From a virus: 32,086 nt of DNA. The translations under genes and the position numbers were made by a program. Position 1 is the stretch's first letter. Every line of letters starts with the position of its first letter. This document shows positions 9,470-18,442 of the stretch, one piece after another. The stretch is taken from IMG/VR virus record IMGVR_UViG_3300027759_000284, positions 1 to 32,086 of that record. The stretch is one strand, 5' to 3'. The notes beneath the pieces are model-generated. The model saw nothing but the letters and a program-made list of their open reading frames with translations, ran no database searches and was not told the DNA's origin.

Positions 9470-10195
9470 TTATGCACCACCACCAATAAATCCACCAGCA
9501 ATATTACCGATCCCGCTAAATATAGAACCATACGCAGCATTTTGTGCATTTTGAGCACCAGCCATATTTGCTTGAGCTTGCGCTTGCTGCCCAGACAATC
9601 TATTTAATTTAGCAATATCTCTAGATTCTTGTTCTCCAAACTTAAATTTAATACCCTCAGATTCGGCTGTTTGTGTTCTAACTCCTTCTTGGTATTGAGC
9701 ATTCTGAATTCTTCTTTGCTCTTCCATTTTAGCTTCTTGTAACTTTTGAGCTCCTTCTGCTTTAAGTCTTTCATTATCTGCTTCTTGTTTTTCAATACTA
9801 GCGGAAACACCTTTCTTGCTTTGCAACGCAGCCTGAGCCAACGCAGTAGCACCCCCAGCACTTGATCCAGTAGATTTTAACATGTCTAAGGTATTTGCTA
9901 ATGATATATCCGCTTCTTCTGCTTCCATTTTAGCCGCCTGTGTAGCCACCCCTAAATTAGCAAAAGCATTTGTCATATTGCCACTTAGATCCTTAGCCAA
10001 GTAACTAAGGTCTTTAAAATTTGCATAAGGATTTGGAATAGATTGTCTACTCTGTTCTAATTTTTGTATTTCCCACGCTTTTCTTTCCGCTTCATTAGCA
10101 AAGCCATTTGCTGCTTGCCTTGCTTGATTAGCATTAACCAAACCGCCCCCAACTATTGCTGCCCCCGCTATTACCGCTGCTGTTACTGCTGCCAT
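9470..10195 (-). CDS. Putative internal virion protein, membrane-active type, 241 aa
   Basis: The N-terminus (residues 1-25) is a hydrophobic Ala/Val/Gly segment starting MAAVTAAVIAGAAIVGGG, and the C-terminus is a Gly-rich hydrophobic tail (about 220-241, FSGIGNIAGGFIGG). Between them lies a long Ala/Gln/Glu-rich helical region (about 85-215) predicted to be coiled coil. Two hydrophobic ends flanking a helical rod is the layout of small podovirus ejection proteins such as T7 gp14, which make a channel across the cell envelope. The gene ends just before the 485-aa cargo candidate and begins next to the stop of the GNAT-like gene. The role is inferred from layout and position; no specific family was recognised with certainty. 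Confidence 0.6.
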   Translation of the reverse strand: MAAVTAAVIAGAAIVGGGLVNANQARQAANGFANEAERKAWEIQKLEQSRQSIPNPYANFKDLSYLAKDLSGNMTNAFANLGVATQAAKMEAEEADISLANTLDMLKSTGSSAGGATALAQAALQSKKGVSASIEKQEADNERLKAEGAQKLQEAKMEEQRRIQNAQYQEGVRTQTAESEGIKFKFGEQESRDIAKLNRLSGQQAQAQANMAGAQNAQNAAYGSIFSGIGNIAGGFIGGGA

Positions 10196-10196
10196 A

Positions 10197-10604
10197 TTAT
10201 ATTATTTTTTTTGAAATTTCATAGGATGGAGTTTCATCAACTGTATATCCCAATTTTTTATGGGTATTTATCAAATGAATATTTCTTGTTAAACTTATTA
10301 TAATGCTATACCCTTGCGCTTTAGCCACATCCTCTAACGATGCTATAAGCAATTCTAAAGCTTCTTTTCTATCTTTATCCTTGTATTCCGGATTTGAAAC
10401 AATCCAATCTAACCATGTAGCGCTTGAATTTGTTAAATATAAAAATCCAGTTACAATTGGTATATCCCCTTTATAAACCATTAATCCACCTAACCCATTT
10501 AATGGTAATGTTTCTCGATTTATTTTTGGCCATCTCCACCATTTCCACCAGGAGGGTAAATAATCCCAATCTGATTCTTGTAATGCTTTTACATGTAATT
10601 CCAT
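10197..10604 (-). CDS. GNAT-like acetyltransferase-fold protein, 135 aa
   Basis: This is a compact protein with the strand/helix pattern of the GNAT fold: an N-terminal Trp-rich segment (SWWKWWRW, about residues 18-25), a central beta region (GLMVYKGDIPIVTGFLYL, about 40-57, followed by ATWLDWIVSN), a helix (EALELLIASLEDVAKAQG, about 81-98), a strand (SIIISL) and a closing segment with NTHKKLGY (about 113-120) that matches the usual 'yeklGF' end of GNAT domains. The acetyl-CoA pyrophosphate loop (Q/RxxGxG/A) is not clearly present, so activity is uncertain. It sits between the tail stabilization genes and the internal virion proteins, an odd place for a metabolic enzyme. It may modify a virion or host protein, or may have become a structural or chaperone factor. 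Confidence 0.6.
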   Translation of the reverse strand: MELHVKALQESDWDYLPSWWKWWRWPKINRETLPLNGLGGLMVYKGDIPIVTGFLYLTNSSATWLDWIVSNPEYKDKDRKEALELLIASLEDVAKAQGYSIIISLTRNIHLINTHKKLGYTVDETPSYEISKKII

Positions 10605-10614
10605 TTAATTTATT

Positions 10615-12216
10615 TTAATATGATGATTCAACGTATTCCGCGCTAACAGCAAATAATTCAGATTTATTATTATTATTATGAGGACATTCAAACGTTGCAT
10701 TTGCAAAAAATCCTTTAACACCAGTTATATAAGGTTGTCCCCATATAATTTCATTTTGATTGGCGGTAGATATATTTAATATATTTGCAAAATATTTATT
10801 TTCTTTCTTTTTAAATCTATTTTCAAATAATTGATCTTCTAATCCAGAAAGAGTAGAAGCAGCAAAGTATTGATTAACCGGAGCTGATATATCTGTTTCA
10901 GTAGAAAAGTCAGACAGTACCCAATTATCTGTTCCTTCGTAATTTATAGTTAAGAAAGATTTTGATTGTGATACCTCTGGATTAAATACAATAGAAACAG
11001 TAGAAGGATATTGAATACCATAATAATTAGCCTTTGTAACTTGTGTAGAATAATGCTGCCATATTCTACCGTTTTTAAAAGTATATAAGTAATTTCTTAA
11101 GCTTATCCCATTGTTTGGTATATAACTATGCAAACTTGTCCAGCCATTGTTATCTTCATCAAAACTTACTGTAGTACTATTATCTTCGTCAATATATGTT
11201 ACATTATCAACAACTTTGGTAGGTTGAATAGATACAATGTATTGTTTACTATGTATATCCCAAACGCCATATATAAATCCATTGGATAAATTAGTGTTAG
11301 ATAATTTGCCTCTAAAAAAATCAAACATTCCATAACTTGAAATCTCTGTTATACCGTCTTGTGATAATCTACATATAACATTCTGATAGTTATCAACAAA
11401 GTATTTTCTATATCCATAAACAGCAAAACTTTCTGGGTGTGAACCTATACCGTAGTTACCAGCATAGGATTGTATTTGTCCAATAACAGCGGTTCCAGAA
11501 GTTGTAATTGGCTGCCCATCTGCCGAATAAATAGCGTCTTTATCAATTAAAGCTCTACTTACTTTTAGTTCTTGGAATATTATTAAGTTTGTATCTTCTG
11601 CGTATAATTTTTGAATAGAACCTTGCCCTGGATCTACTGTTCTAGTTATATCTTCTCCAACAGAAAATTGATTTGTATTATTTACTCCTGTTTTAGAATT
11701 AAATATACCAGAATATATTAATGTATTAATTAAGTTTTCTCTTTGAGAATTTTCTTCTACAATATAAGCTTTTACGCCTAAGTCTACGGATGTATTATTA
11801 AATCCGCCTCTTATTCTAGACTCTTCTATATACCAATCCTTTGTTACTGTTTTTGTATATTGACTAGGTAAAAAATTATAATTAGTTATTTTACCTAAAA
11901 CTATATTTGTACCAGCGGGAACAGCGGCAATAAGATTATCTTGTAGTGTAAAATAAGTATATGTAATATCGGATTTTACATAAGTAACAACATTAGTATA
12001 AATAGTACCGGATATAGTCCATGTTATTGATTGACCTGGTCCATATAATGTTATATCAGGAGTTAATGATAATAATACCTTTAAGGAATTATCACCAATT
12101 GCACCCGTACCTGATGTAGCTATTCCGGTTGTTGCAGAAGGCTCTACTTTCGCAATACTATCTATTTTTTTTAACCAAAATGAATTATAATATTTTATTT
12201 CTATAGTTGCTGCCAT
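10615..12216 (-). CDS. Tail stabilization / muzzle-type protein, C-terminal-half homologue, 533 aa
   Basis: This beta-rich protein resembles the C-terminal half of P22 gp10-like stabilization proteins of crAss-like phages: segments such as YGMFDFFRGKL (about residues 295-305), FIYGVWDIHSKQYIVSIQ (about 315-332) and DEDNNGWTSLHSYIP (about 355-369) have the propeller-like rhythm I associate with that family. There is no signal peptide and no enzyme motif. The end has Cys-containing FECPHNNNNK. It lies 33 bases after the stop of the 1380-aa protein and in the same reading frame, with several in-frame stops between, so the two may descend from one gene. It is expected in the distal part of the short tail. 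The family match is from memory of motifs and not from a search. Confidence 0.6.
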   Translation of the reverse strand: MAATIEIKYYNSFWLKKIDSIAKVEPSATTGIATSGTGAIGDNSLKVLLSLTPDITLYGPGQSITWTISGTIYTNVVTYVKSDITYTYFTLQDNLIAAVPAGTNIVLGKITNYNFLPSQYTKTVTKDWYIEESRIRGGFNNTSVDLGVKAYIVEENSQRENLINTLIYSGIFNSKTGVNNTNQFSVGEDITRTVDPGQGSIQKLYAEDTNLIIFQELKVSRALIDKDAIYSADGQPITTSGTAVIGQIQSYAGNYGIGSHPESFAVYGYRKYFVDNYQNVICRLSQDGITEISSYGMFDFFRGKLSNTNLSNGFIYGVWDIHSKQYIVSIQPTKVVDNVTYIDEDNSTTVSFDEDNNGWTSLHSYIPNNGISLRNYLYTFKNGRIWQHYSTQVTKANYYGIQYPSTVSIVFNPEVSQSKSFLTINYEGTDNWVLSDFSTETDISAPVNQYFAASTLSGLEDQLFENRFKKKENKYFANILNISTANQNEIIWGQPYITGVKGFFANATFECPHNNNNKSELFAVSAEYVESSY

Positions 12217-12249
12217 AATTAATTATCACTTATTTTATTACATTATTAC

Positions 12250-15200
12250 CTAACATGAACTATATAAAGCTGTTCCGCCGTTGCCAAATGTTAAAGAGTT
12301 TTCGTATATGCAATGATAAGTAGTATATCCATACGCAATACTACCAGTTGAATCACCTGGATTTAAAACGCCCCCTATTACTTGGTAACCTGTACCAGCA
12401 CTTGTCAATGCATTCCAATTTATTTGAGCATCTCCATTATTTGTTAGTTTCCAGTTTTTAAGTGTTGTAGAAAGATAAAAGGGAGGAGTAACATTGCATG
12501 TATGGGCTTGTGAATTTCCTACAGTTGTAATTGTAGGAATGCTAATGAAATCAACATTTATTGTTCTTCCAGAAGGCAATACTCTAATTGATCCAACTAC
12601 ATGCATACTAGATACTGGATTAAAATCCCCTTCTGTTTCTTGAGTTTGTTGAAAACCAAAATTACCTTGATACTGATTAGCATCTTCCCATGTTAAAGAT
12701 CCAGTAAAGGATGCAGTACCAACAAAATAAGGAGCTGGATAATTTGCATCAATTGTAGTATATTCAATCACTGTAACATTTGAATTTCCTGCATCAATAG
12801 TTTCTCCTGGATAAAACTCTCTCCAGAAGTTAAAACTACCGCTAATTAAGTTTTTTGGTTGCGTAGGAATTACCGATGATACTTGACTAGTCCAATCCTC
12901 GCAATGGTTATCACCTATCGTTCTTATTATAGTAAGAGCGGAATCCGCATATAAAGAAGTAGTACTAGGGGTATTTAATGTATAATTATAAACATCGGTC
13001 AATCTAACTCTTAAAGTATAAGGAATATCATGAGGTAAAGCATTATTTATTAAACTAATTACACCGCTAGTTGGATTTATATCAAAAAAAGTATCATAAT
13101 CATTAGGCGTCGATGTATTTAATAAAGTCCATTGCAATTGTTCTTGATTAAAGTTTGCATCACCAGCAACAGTAGGTGCTCCGTTTGTTCCAAGACATTG
13201 GTATACCGGTCCTATTATAGGATTAGGTGAAAGAAAAACACTATAAAGCGGAGGTGTTGGAATTGGTAAAGCTGGCGCTGTTATAATTGGTATAGAATTG
13301 TTTAAATGTCCAGTTCTTGTTATAACACTGTTTCCATTTGTTACATCAATTATATTAAATGTAAATTCGTAACTTTCTAAAGTACTAGCATTTGTTAAAA
13401 AACGAAAAGCAGTATTTATTTTAATTGCATAAGTATATGTTGAATATGGAAATAAAATAAAATCATTAGTCCTGTCTGCTCCAGTTAAATCTTTAACTGT
13501 CATTATTATATTATTAACGCTTGTCATAAGTGCACCTGATGCATTTATAGGTTGAAAAGCATTAGTAACAAATCTACAATTAGCAGTACCAGCATTAGCG
13601 GGATTACTATCTGTTCCAGCCGGATCTTGAAATTCATTGTGTGTATATACAAAAGAATTAAATCCAACGGCAGAGCTATAACTTTTTAATACATCTGCAT
13701 TTATATCTGAAATCATTCCCGAAGTAGAGGTTTCCCAAAATAATTCAAGTAAAGAAGTTGTAGGGGCGGTTTCATAAATACTTAAAAAAGGATTCATGGT
13801 ATTAGCGGCTACCGGGGTTATAGGCGGAATTGTTACCGGAGCATTTGTTGCAACAACACCTATCTTATTAACCGTTGATATTCTAGCAATTAAAGGAGTA
13901 GTATTTAATTGATATATATTACTAGAAGCGGTGCCAAATTGATTAGTTGGAGCAGAGCCCCCCGCATTTAATGGTAAAAAGTTTAGATCCGCAGATGTAG
14001 CTATAGTAGAAGCGGTATCTGGTTTTCTTGCTGGAAAATATTGTTTATTAAACGTTATAGTTGATTCTAATGCGTTTTCTACCCTTCCAAATAATTGAAC
14101 ACTACTTCTGTATTGTTTTTGATCCGGACCAACTTCCGTTAAGTCTCTTGGTATTTTATTTATATTATCATTGATTAAAACAACGTGTGCTGTTTTATTA
14201 ATTTCTCCTGTTGGAAATATTGTAGGATCTGAAGCCGCACTATAGTCACCTGGAGGTTTTGTTGATTGATTCATAGGGTATCCATTCAACATGCCAGGTA
14301 AATATACGTTATAATATTCTTGTTGTTGTTGTCTTACAACTATTTTATAAGAATACCAACCTAATGGATTTATATTATAAGAATATTTTATATCTGGAGC
14401 AGTTCCAGTATAATTATAAATATCACTTATATCACCATCAGTATCAATAGAAGCACTATTAACAATAGGAAAACCAAATGTTGCAACACTTAATACTTTT
14501 ACATAATCTTTATATTTACCTCTTAAATAATTACCTGGTTTAGGATAATTTCTTTGAGCAGGACTGCTAGCAAAATTACAATAAAAATTACTTAAAGATA
14601 CAGTTCCTGATGTTATTTGAAACCCATTATTATTATTTTCTATACCATCAACAATAGCATATAGACCCGGTGTTCCAGCTCCTTGATTTATTGTAGACGA
14701 TATAGGTGAATTAAGTATTAATGCTAATGTATTACCTGTCCAATTTTTTACTTCAAGATTATTTGCCTCTGTAAAATATGGAGAATATATAGTTGAACCA
14801 ACAAAAGTTCCTATTGCATTTGTTGTAGCTAAATCATTAGAAGATAATATAACAGAAGATTGTCTTCCAAACTTATCCGCTAATATAAAACCTGCTTGAT
14901 AATTTCTATTTTGTTTTAATGTATGATTAGGATATTCTATCCAGGAAGTATATGGCAATTGTTTGTTTATAATTGCTAAATTATAATCTAAATTTGCTGG
15001 AGGAGTATTTTGATTTATAAAATTACCATAAACAACTCTATTACCTGTTATCTCTTGAGCTCTTGCTCTAATAGGCACTTTATCATAAACCCTTACTGTC
15101 TGAGCTTGCGGTAATGTTTTATAAGGTTTTTGAGATTTATACGTATAAACATAATCTGAAGTATCTCCAGCTATAAGCGCTATTTGATTTAATGAAACTG

Positions 15201-16392
15201 TTTCTACTACTTTAGTTGTGTTAGAATCAGACTCTTTATATAATATATCTATACTTGTTATCTTGTATGAATTACCAATATTATTACCCGTATCAGGTAA
15301 TTGTATATGCAGTATTATATTGTTTATATAATTTTCAAACCAAGTAACAACTGTACTTCTATAAGCGTCTGTTTCATCACCATTTAGAAAATAACCATTT
15401 TGATTTGGAATAAACATAACCTGAGTGAAGGGAGCCATTAAAGAGTATTCGCCATCATCAAATTTATATCTATAACTAAATCTTACAAATTTTTCTTTAA
15501 GGAAATTCGGATCTCCTCCCCAAGTAGAAACATCGGATTCATTTGTCATAGTTGTACCATAGAAAGTTAAAACACTTCCAGAAGGTAAACTTACAACAGG
15601 TGATTCTATTGGAATAGAAATGGTTACTGTATTAGTTTTTATTTTAGTTATAACTGCGTAATCCGTTATGTCTAAATTACTTGTTGACGCTCCAGGGTAA
15701 ATTAATTGCATACCTACTCTTAATTTCAAAATGTCTATACTGGACACATTGAAAGATATAGATTGCGCATTTCCAGTTGGGCTTGTAGGTATAACACCTA
15801 CCGATGTTGTTGTTACAGAAACTTTAGAATAAACACTTATTGGAAAAACCGGAGCGTATTTTGCAACAGATATTTGTTCTTCTTGTGTATAATAATTATT
15901 ATTATTTGTTGCAGTTGTTATATTTATTTTTCTAGGTTGATTTCTATTATCGGTCCAGAATAATAAATTCTCTAAAACATTTGCCCCTATTATTCTAAAA
16001 GGATTATTTGTAGCAAAATTTAAAAAAATACCAGAAACTAAAGTAGTCAAAGAATTAGAGGAGGGATCATACATTGTTATTCTCATATCAAAAGTAGATC
16101 CATAAGCAGGAACTGCATATAAATCACTTTGCGGAGCGGTATAATCTGTCCAAAATTGAAATACTCTATTGTTTTGATTGTCGGATACTTGACCAATACA
16201 TACTAGATCCGTATTAAATGCATCAACCATTAATTGATTACCTAATTCGCCTTCTAATGCTCCAACGTCTTTGTCTTCTGCTTTACCTACAGATATATTT
16301 AAAGCGTCTCTATATTGTCCATTTGGAATAAGTCTATCATCTAGATCTTTATTCATTTTGGATTGTAAGAAACTATTTTTTACTTCAGCCAT
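12250..16392 (-). CDS. Tail stabilization protein (P22 gp10-like / crAss-like 'stab' type), 1380 aa
   Basis: The N-terminus (KNSFLQSKMNKDLDDRLIP, then NGQYRDALNISVG, residues 5-36) matches the conserved opening of stabilization proteins in crAss-like and related podoviruses, which bind the connector and form the tail hub. The following roughly 1000 residues are Ser/Thr/Asn-rich beta structure. Around residues 1085-1135 there is a cadherin-like segment (FFDINPTSGVISL ... YTLRVRLTDVY), and the C-terminal 200 residues are rich in beta strands and Cys, ending GGTALYSSC. At 1380 aa it is long for the family, so the extra C-terminal part is probably an added adhesion module. The stop is TAG at 12252-12250. 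The gene starts 5 bases after the 411-aa ring candidate and is probably co-transcribed with it. Confidence 0.7.
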   Translation of the reverse strand: MAEVKNSFLQSKMNKDLDDRLIPNGQYRDALNISVGKAEDKDVGALEGELGNQLMVDAFNTDLVCIGQVSDNQNNRVFQFWTDYTAPQSDLYAVPAYGSTFDMRITMYDPSSNSLTTLVSGIFLNFATNNPFRIIGANVLENLLFWTDNRNQPRKINITTATNNNNYYTQEEQISVAKYAPVFPISVYSKVSVTTTSVGVIPTSPTGNAQSISFNVSSIDILKLRVGMQLIYPGASTSNLDITDYAVITKIKTNTVTISIPIESPVVSLPSGSVLTFYGTTMTNESDVSTWGGDPNFLKEKFVRFSYRYKFDDGEYSLMAPFTQVMFIPNQNGYFLNGDETDAYRSTVVTWFENYINNIILHIQLPDTGNNIGNSYKITSIDILYKESDSNTTKVVETVSLNQIALIAGDTSDYVYTYKSQKPYKTLPQAQTVRVYDKVPIRARAQEITGNRVVYGNFINQNTPPANLDYNLAIINKQLPYTSWIEYPNHTLKQNRNYQAGFILADKFGRQSSVILSSNDLATTNAIGTFVGSTIYSPYFTEANNLEVKNWTGNTLALILNSPISSTINQGAGTPGLYAIVDGIENNNNGFQITSGTVSLSNFYCNFASSPAQRNYPKPGNYLRGKYKDYVKVLSVATFGFPIVNSASIDTDGDISDIYNYTGTAPDIKYSYNINPLGWYSYKIVVRQQQQEYYNVYLPGMLNGYPMNQSTKPPGDYSAASDPTIFPTGEINKTAHVVLINDNINKIPRDLTEVGPDQKQYRSSVQLFGRVENALESTITFNKQYFPARKPDTASTIATSADLNFLPLNAGGSAPTNQFGTASSNIYQLNTTPLIARISTVNKIGVVATNAPVTIPPITPVAANTMNPFLSIYETAPTTSLLELFWETSTSGMISDINADVLKSYSSAVGFNSFVYTHNEFQDPAGTDSNPANAGTANCRFVTNAFQPINASGALMTSVNNIIMTVKDLTGADRTNDFILFPYSTYTYAIKINTAFRFLTNASTLESYEFTFNIIDVTNGNSVITRTGHLNNSIPIITAPALPIPTPPLYSVFLSPNPIIGPVYQCLGTNGAPTVAGDANFNQEQLQWTLLNTSTPNDYDTFFDINPTSGVISLINNALPHDIPYTLRVRLTDVYNYTLNTPSTTSLYADSALTIIRTIGDNHCEDWTSQVSSVIPTQPKNLISGSFNFWREFYPGETIDAGNSNVTVIEYTTIDANYPAPYFVGTASFTGSLTWEDANQYQGNFGFQQTQETEGDFNPVSSMHVVGSIRVLPSGRTINVDFISIPTITTVGNSQAHTCNVTPPFYLSTTLKNWKLTNNGDAQINWNALTSAGTGYQVIGGVLNPGDSTGSIAYGYTTYHCIYENSLTFGNGGTALYSSC

Positions 16393-16397
16393 TTTAT

Positions 16398-17633
16398 TTA
16401 GTGTTTAATCCATTTAGATTGACCTCTTAAAACTTGAGTTATTTCTTCTAGCTTAATATTTGAAAGTCTTATCTTAGTGTTTCTTAGTTTTGCGTTTTTT
16501 TCTTGCTTTAATCTTTGAACTAAATATTCAGGTGAATTTGCTCGAGTAGATATAATGGCATGTAATATATAAGCATACATTGATTCTTCTGCTAATTTAG
16601 GTACTCTTGCATCTAAATCATAAGCCAATCCATCTGATATGTATTCTAATACTATTATCTTACCTACAAGATCACTACTAAAAGATATTTTACCTTCTCT
16701 TTCGTTCATTGTAAAATAACCATTAATATTTGCAAACTGAGGATCTAATCCATATCTTCTGCCATACCAAGCACTCTGAAGCCACATATCCCCATTGTAC
16801 CAATCGCCAACAAAATTGTTGTAATCAAATGATAATCTTTCCCCTTGATTATTTCTCCATCTCTCTTCTGTTATTGAAGTACCGTCTATATTGTCTTCAA
16901 AGTTATCTTGAATAGGCACACCTCTATTATCTTGTACTGGATTTTCGTATGGGCTTATAGTTAGATTATTTGTAGGATATATTATGTGTTTAACGCCCCC
17001 ATGATCAATCCAGGACATTCTTACATAATTTACATAGTCTTGCGGAAGCACAACACTTAAACTTGGCGGTATCGTTAATTCTTGTGATTTAACACTTTTT
17101 AGAGTATCATAACTGAATTCTTGCATACTACGTTTAGCATGGAATATAACGTCAGTTCTTTTAACTGTGCCTATCAATTTGCCCGTACCTACATAAGCAA
17201 CCATGAAATTATTAACCACATCGTTTAAAGATATATAAGAATAAGAACCATAATTCTCTTCAACGGTATCTCCATAAGCATAACTATTTGGAACAAGAGG
17301 ATTTCCATATTTACCGCCATCCAGAGTCTTTAATTGTATAACTACATAAGTTCCTGTACTTAACCCAGGTATAAATAATTTATTAACATCTGTTACAGTA
17401 TTAGTTACAGTTCCAGTGTATTCATTAAATGTGCCGGGATAACCAGTTGCACTAGTATATACTTTAAAATTATTTAAAAAATAATCTGGGTCTAAAGGAT
17501 CATTAGTAACAAGAACAAGATCTGTATTGAAACTTGTAGTATAATAATTACTTCCGTCAGCCATAAATCCTTGCGCTCCTTCGTAGTATTGTCTATTTGT
17601 TTCGGTGATTAAACCGTTATTTGGTAATGGCAT
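16398..17633 (-). CDS. Tail tubular / connector ring protein, 411 aa
   Basis: The protein has an N-terminal variable beta part (about 1-135), then a conserved-looking core with an Asp-rich helical segment (SYISLNDVVNNFMVAYVG, about 131-148), FHAKRSMQEFSYDTLK (about 165-180), VVLPQDYVNYVRMSWID (about 195-211) and a C-terminal helical pair (KLAEESMYAYILHAIIST, about 345-362) ending in a basic tail. This resembles the tail-tubular or ring proteins of crAss-like phages and of P22/T7-type connectors, which join the portal to the tail hub. It stands between the 241-aa connector candidate and the stabilization protein, the expected order. Which ring it is cannot be said from sequence alone. Confidence 0.6.
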   Translation of the reverse strand: MPLPNNGLITETNRQYYEGAQGFMADGSNYYTTSFNTDLVLVTNDPLDPDYFLNNFKVYTSATGYPGTFNEYTGTVTNTVTDVNKLFIPGLSTGTYVVIQLKTLDGGKYGNPLVPNSYAYGDTVEENYGSYSYISLNDVVNNFMVAYVGTGKLIGTVKRTDVIFHAKRSMQEFSYDTLKSVKSQELTIPPSLSVVLPQDYVNYVRMSWIDHGGVKHIIYPTNNLTISPYENPVQDNRGVPIQDNFEDNIDGTSITEERWRNNQGERLSFDYNNFVGDWYNGDMWLQSAWYGRRYGLDPQFANINGYFTMNEREGKISFSSDLVGKIIVLEYISDGLAYDLDARVPKLAEESMYAYILHAIISTRANSPEYLVQRLKQEKNAKLRNTKIRLSNIKLEEITQVLRGQSKWIKH

Positions 17634-17639
17634 AAATTA

Positions 17640-18365
17640 TTAGCTTTTTGAATTAACAGTTTCGTTTTGTATTTGTTGTGCAGCTACTTGAACTATTGAA
17701 GGATCTTTTATAACAACTCCAGCATATAATAATATTCTTATTATTAGATTGGTTTGTTCAATAGGATGTAATTCAAAGTTTTGTGATCCATTAGGATTTG
17801 TAGTAGCATTATATTGAGATGGATTATATATATATTGGTAATTTGTACCTAAAGTAAAATTCCATATTGGATCAACTGGTTTTCTTAAGTAAGTACAAGA
17901 TATTACATTACCAGTTATAGTTTTTGGATAAACATATATCTTAGAATCTCTATATGTATATACAGGCCAATATACTGAAGGTCTAGTAATTGGAGATAAG
18001 TTTAATTCTAATAATTCATTTGGTTGAACATATTGAAGTTCTTTTTCATCATTATATATTACAGTTCCTAATTTATAAAAATCAGTTACCGCTGGTATAT
18101 TAAAATATCCAACTGCAGGAAGGCAAACACCTGTAGATTGAAAAATAGATATTTTTTGTTCTAAATTTTTTATACGATCACTATATTCACTATCATTTCC
18201 AGCAATACGTAATTGTTGGTTTAGATCTTCAAAGTATTCATTAAATATTTCAAGTTGAACCTGTGTTGCGGTTTTATTAAATTCATCGGGTGTTAAATAT
18301 CCCCTTTGCTCTTTATTAAGAATTAATAAAACAGTTCTATAAACTGTGTTTACATTTATTGCCAT
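17640..18365 (-). CDS. Head-tail connector / ring protein, 241 aa
   Basis: The N-terminal half is helical: VNTVYRTVLLILNKEQRGYL followed by TPDEFNKTATQVQLEIFNEYF (about residues 5-45), a pattern shared by small adaptor proteins that dock under the portal. The middle holds beta strands with Tyr and Pro (VYWPVYTYRDSKIYVYPK, about 133-150), a CTYLRKP segment (about 158-164) and a C-terminal helix (LIIRILLYAGVVIKD). No enzyme motif is seen. It begins after a 77-base spacer with a small hairpin and is followed 6 bases later by the 411-aa ring candidate. Both are best read as connector parts of a podovirus tail; the assignment is from position and general pattern. Confidence 0.6.
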   Translation of the reverse strand: MAINVNTVYRTVLLILNKEQRGYLTPDEFNKTATQVQLEIFNEYFEDLNQQLRIAGNDSEYSDRIKNLEQKISIFQSTGVCLPAVGYFNIPAVTDFYKLGTVIYNDEKELQYVQPNELLELNLSPITRPSVYWPVYTYRDSKIYVYPKTITGNVISCTYLRKPVDPIWNFTLGTNYQYIYNPSQYNATTNPNGSQNFELHPIEQTNLIIRILLYAGVVIKDPSIVQVAAQQIQNETVNSKS

Positions 18366-18387
18366 ATAGTATCTTTATTATAATATT

Positions 18388-18425
18388 TAGGCGAATACTG
18401 CAGTTTTATTTACAATATCCGCCTA
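18388..18425 (-). other. Small hairpin in spacer between head and connector genes
   Basis: TAGGCG at 18388-18393 pairs with CGCCTA at 18420-18425 (6 bp, with three more pairs inside after one mismatch). The loop contains the palindrome ACTGCAGT (about 18396-18403). On the minus strand it lies between the stop of the 289-aa gene (18443) and the start of the 241-aa gene (18365). There is no clear T-run after it, so a terminator role is doubtful; it could be an mRNA processing or stabilising structure. Confidence 0.3.
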
Positions 18426-18442
18426 TCTATTAGTATTACGTA

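Noticed and set aside
9604-9861. 85-codon minus-strand frame inside the 241-aa internal virion gene
   Set aside because: It lies wholly inside a longer convincing gene in another frame; its Leu/Lys/Arg-rich content is a frame artefact.
12250-12252. Stop codon reassignment (TAG or TGA read as sense), as in some crAss-like phages
   Set aside because: TAG ends the 1380-aa gene with TAA a few codons on, and TGA ends the 55-aa gene in an ATGA overlap; all long frames are open with the standard code.
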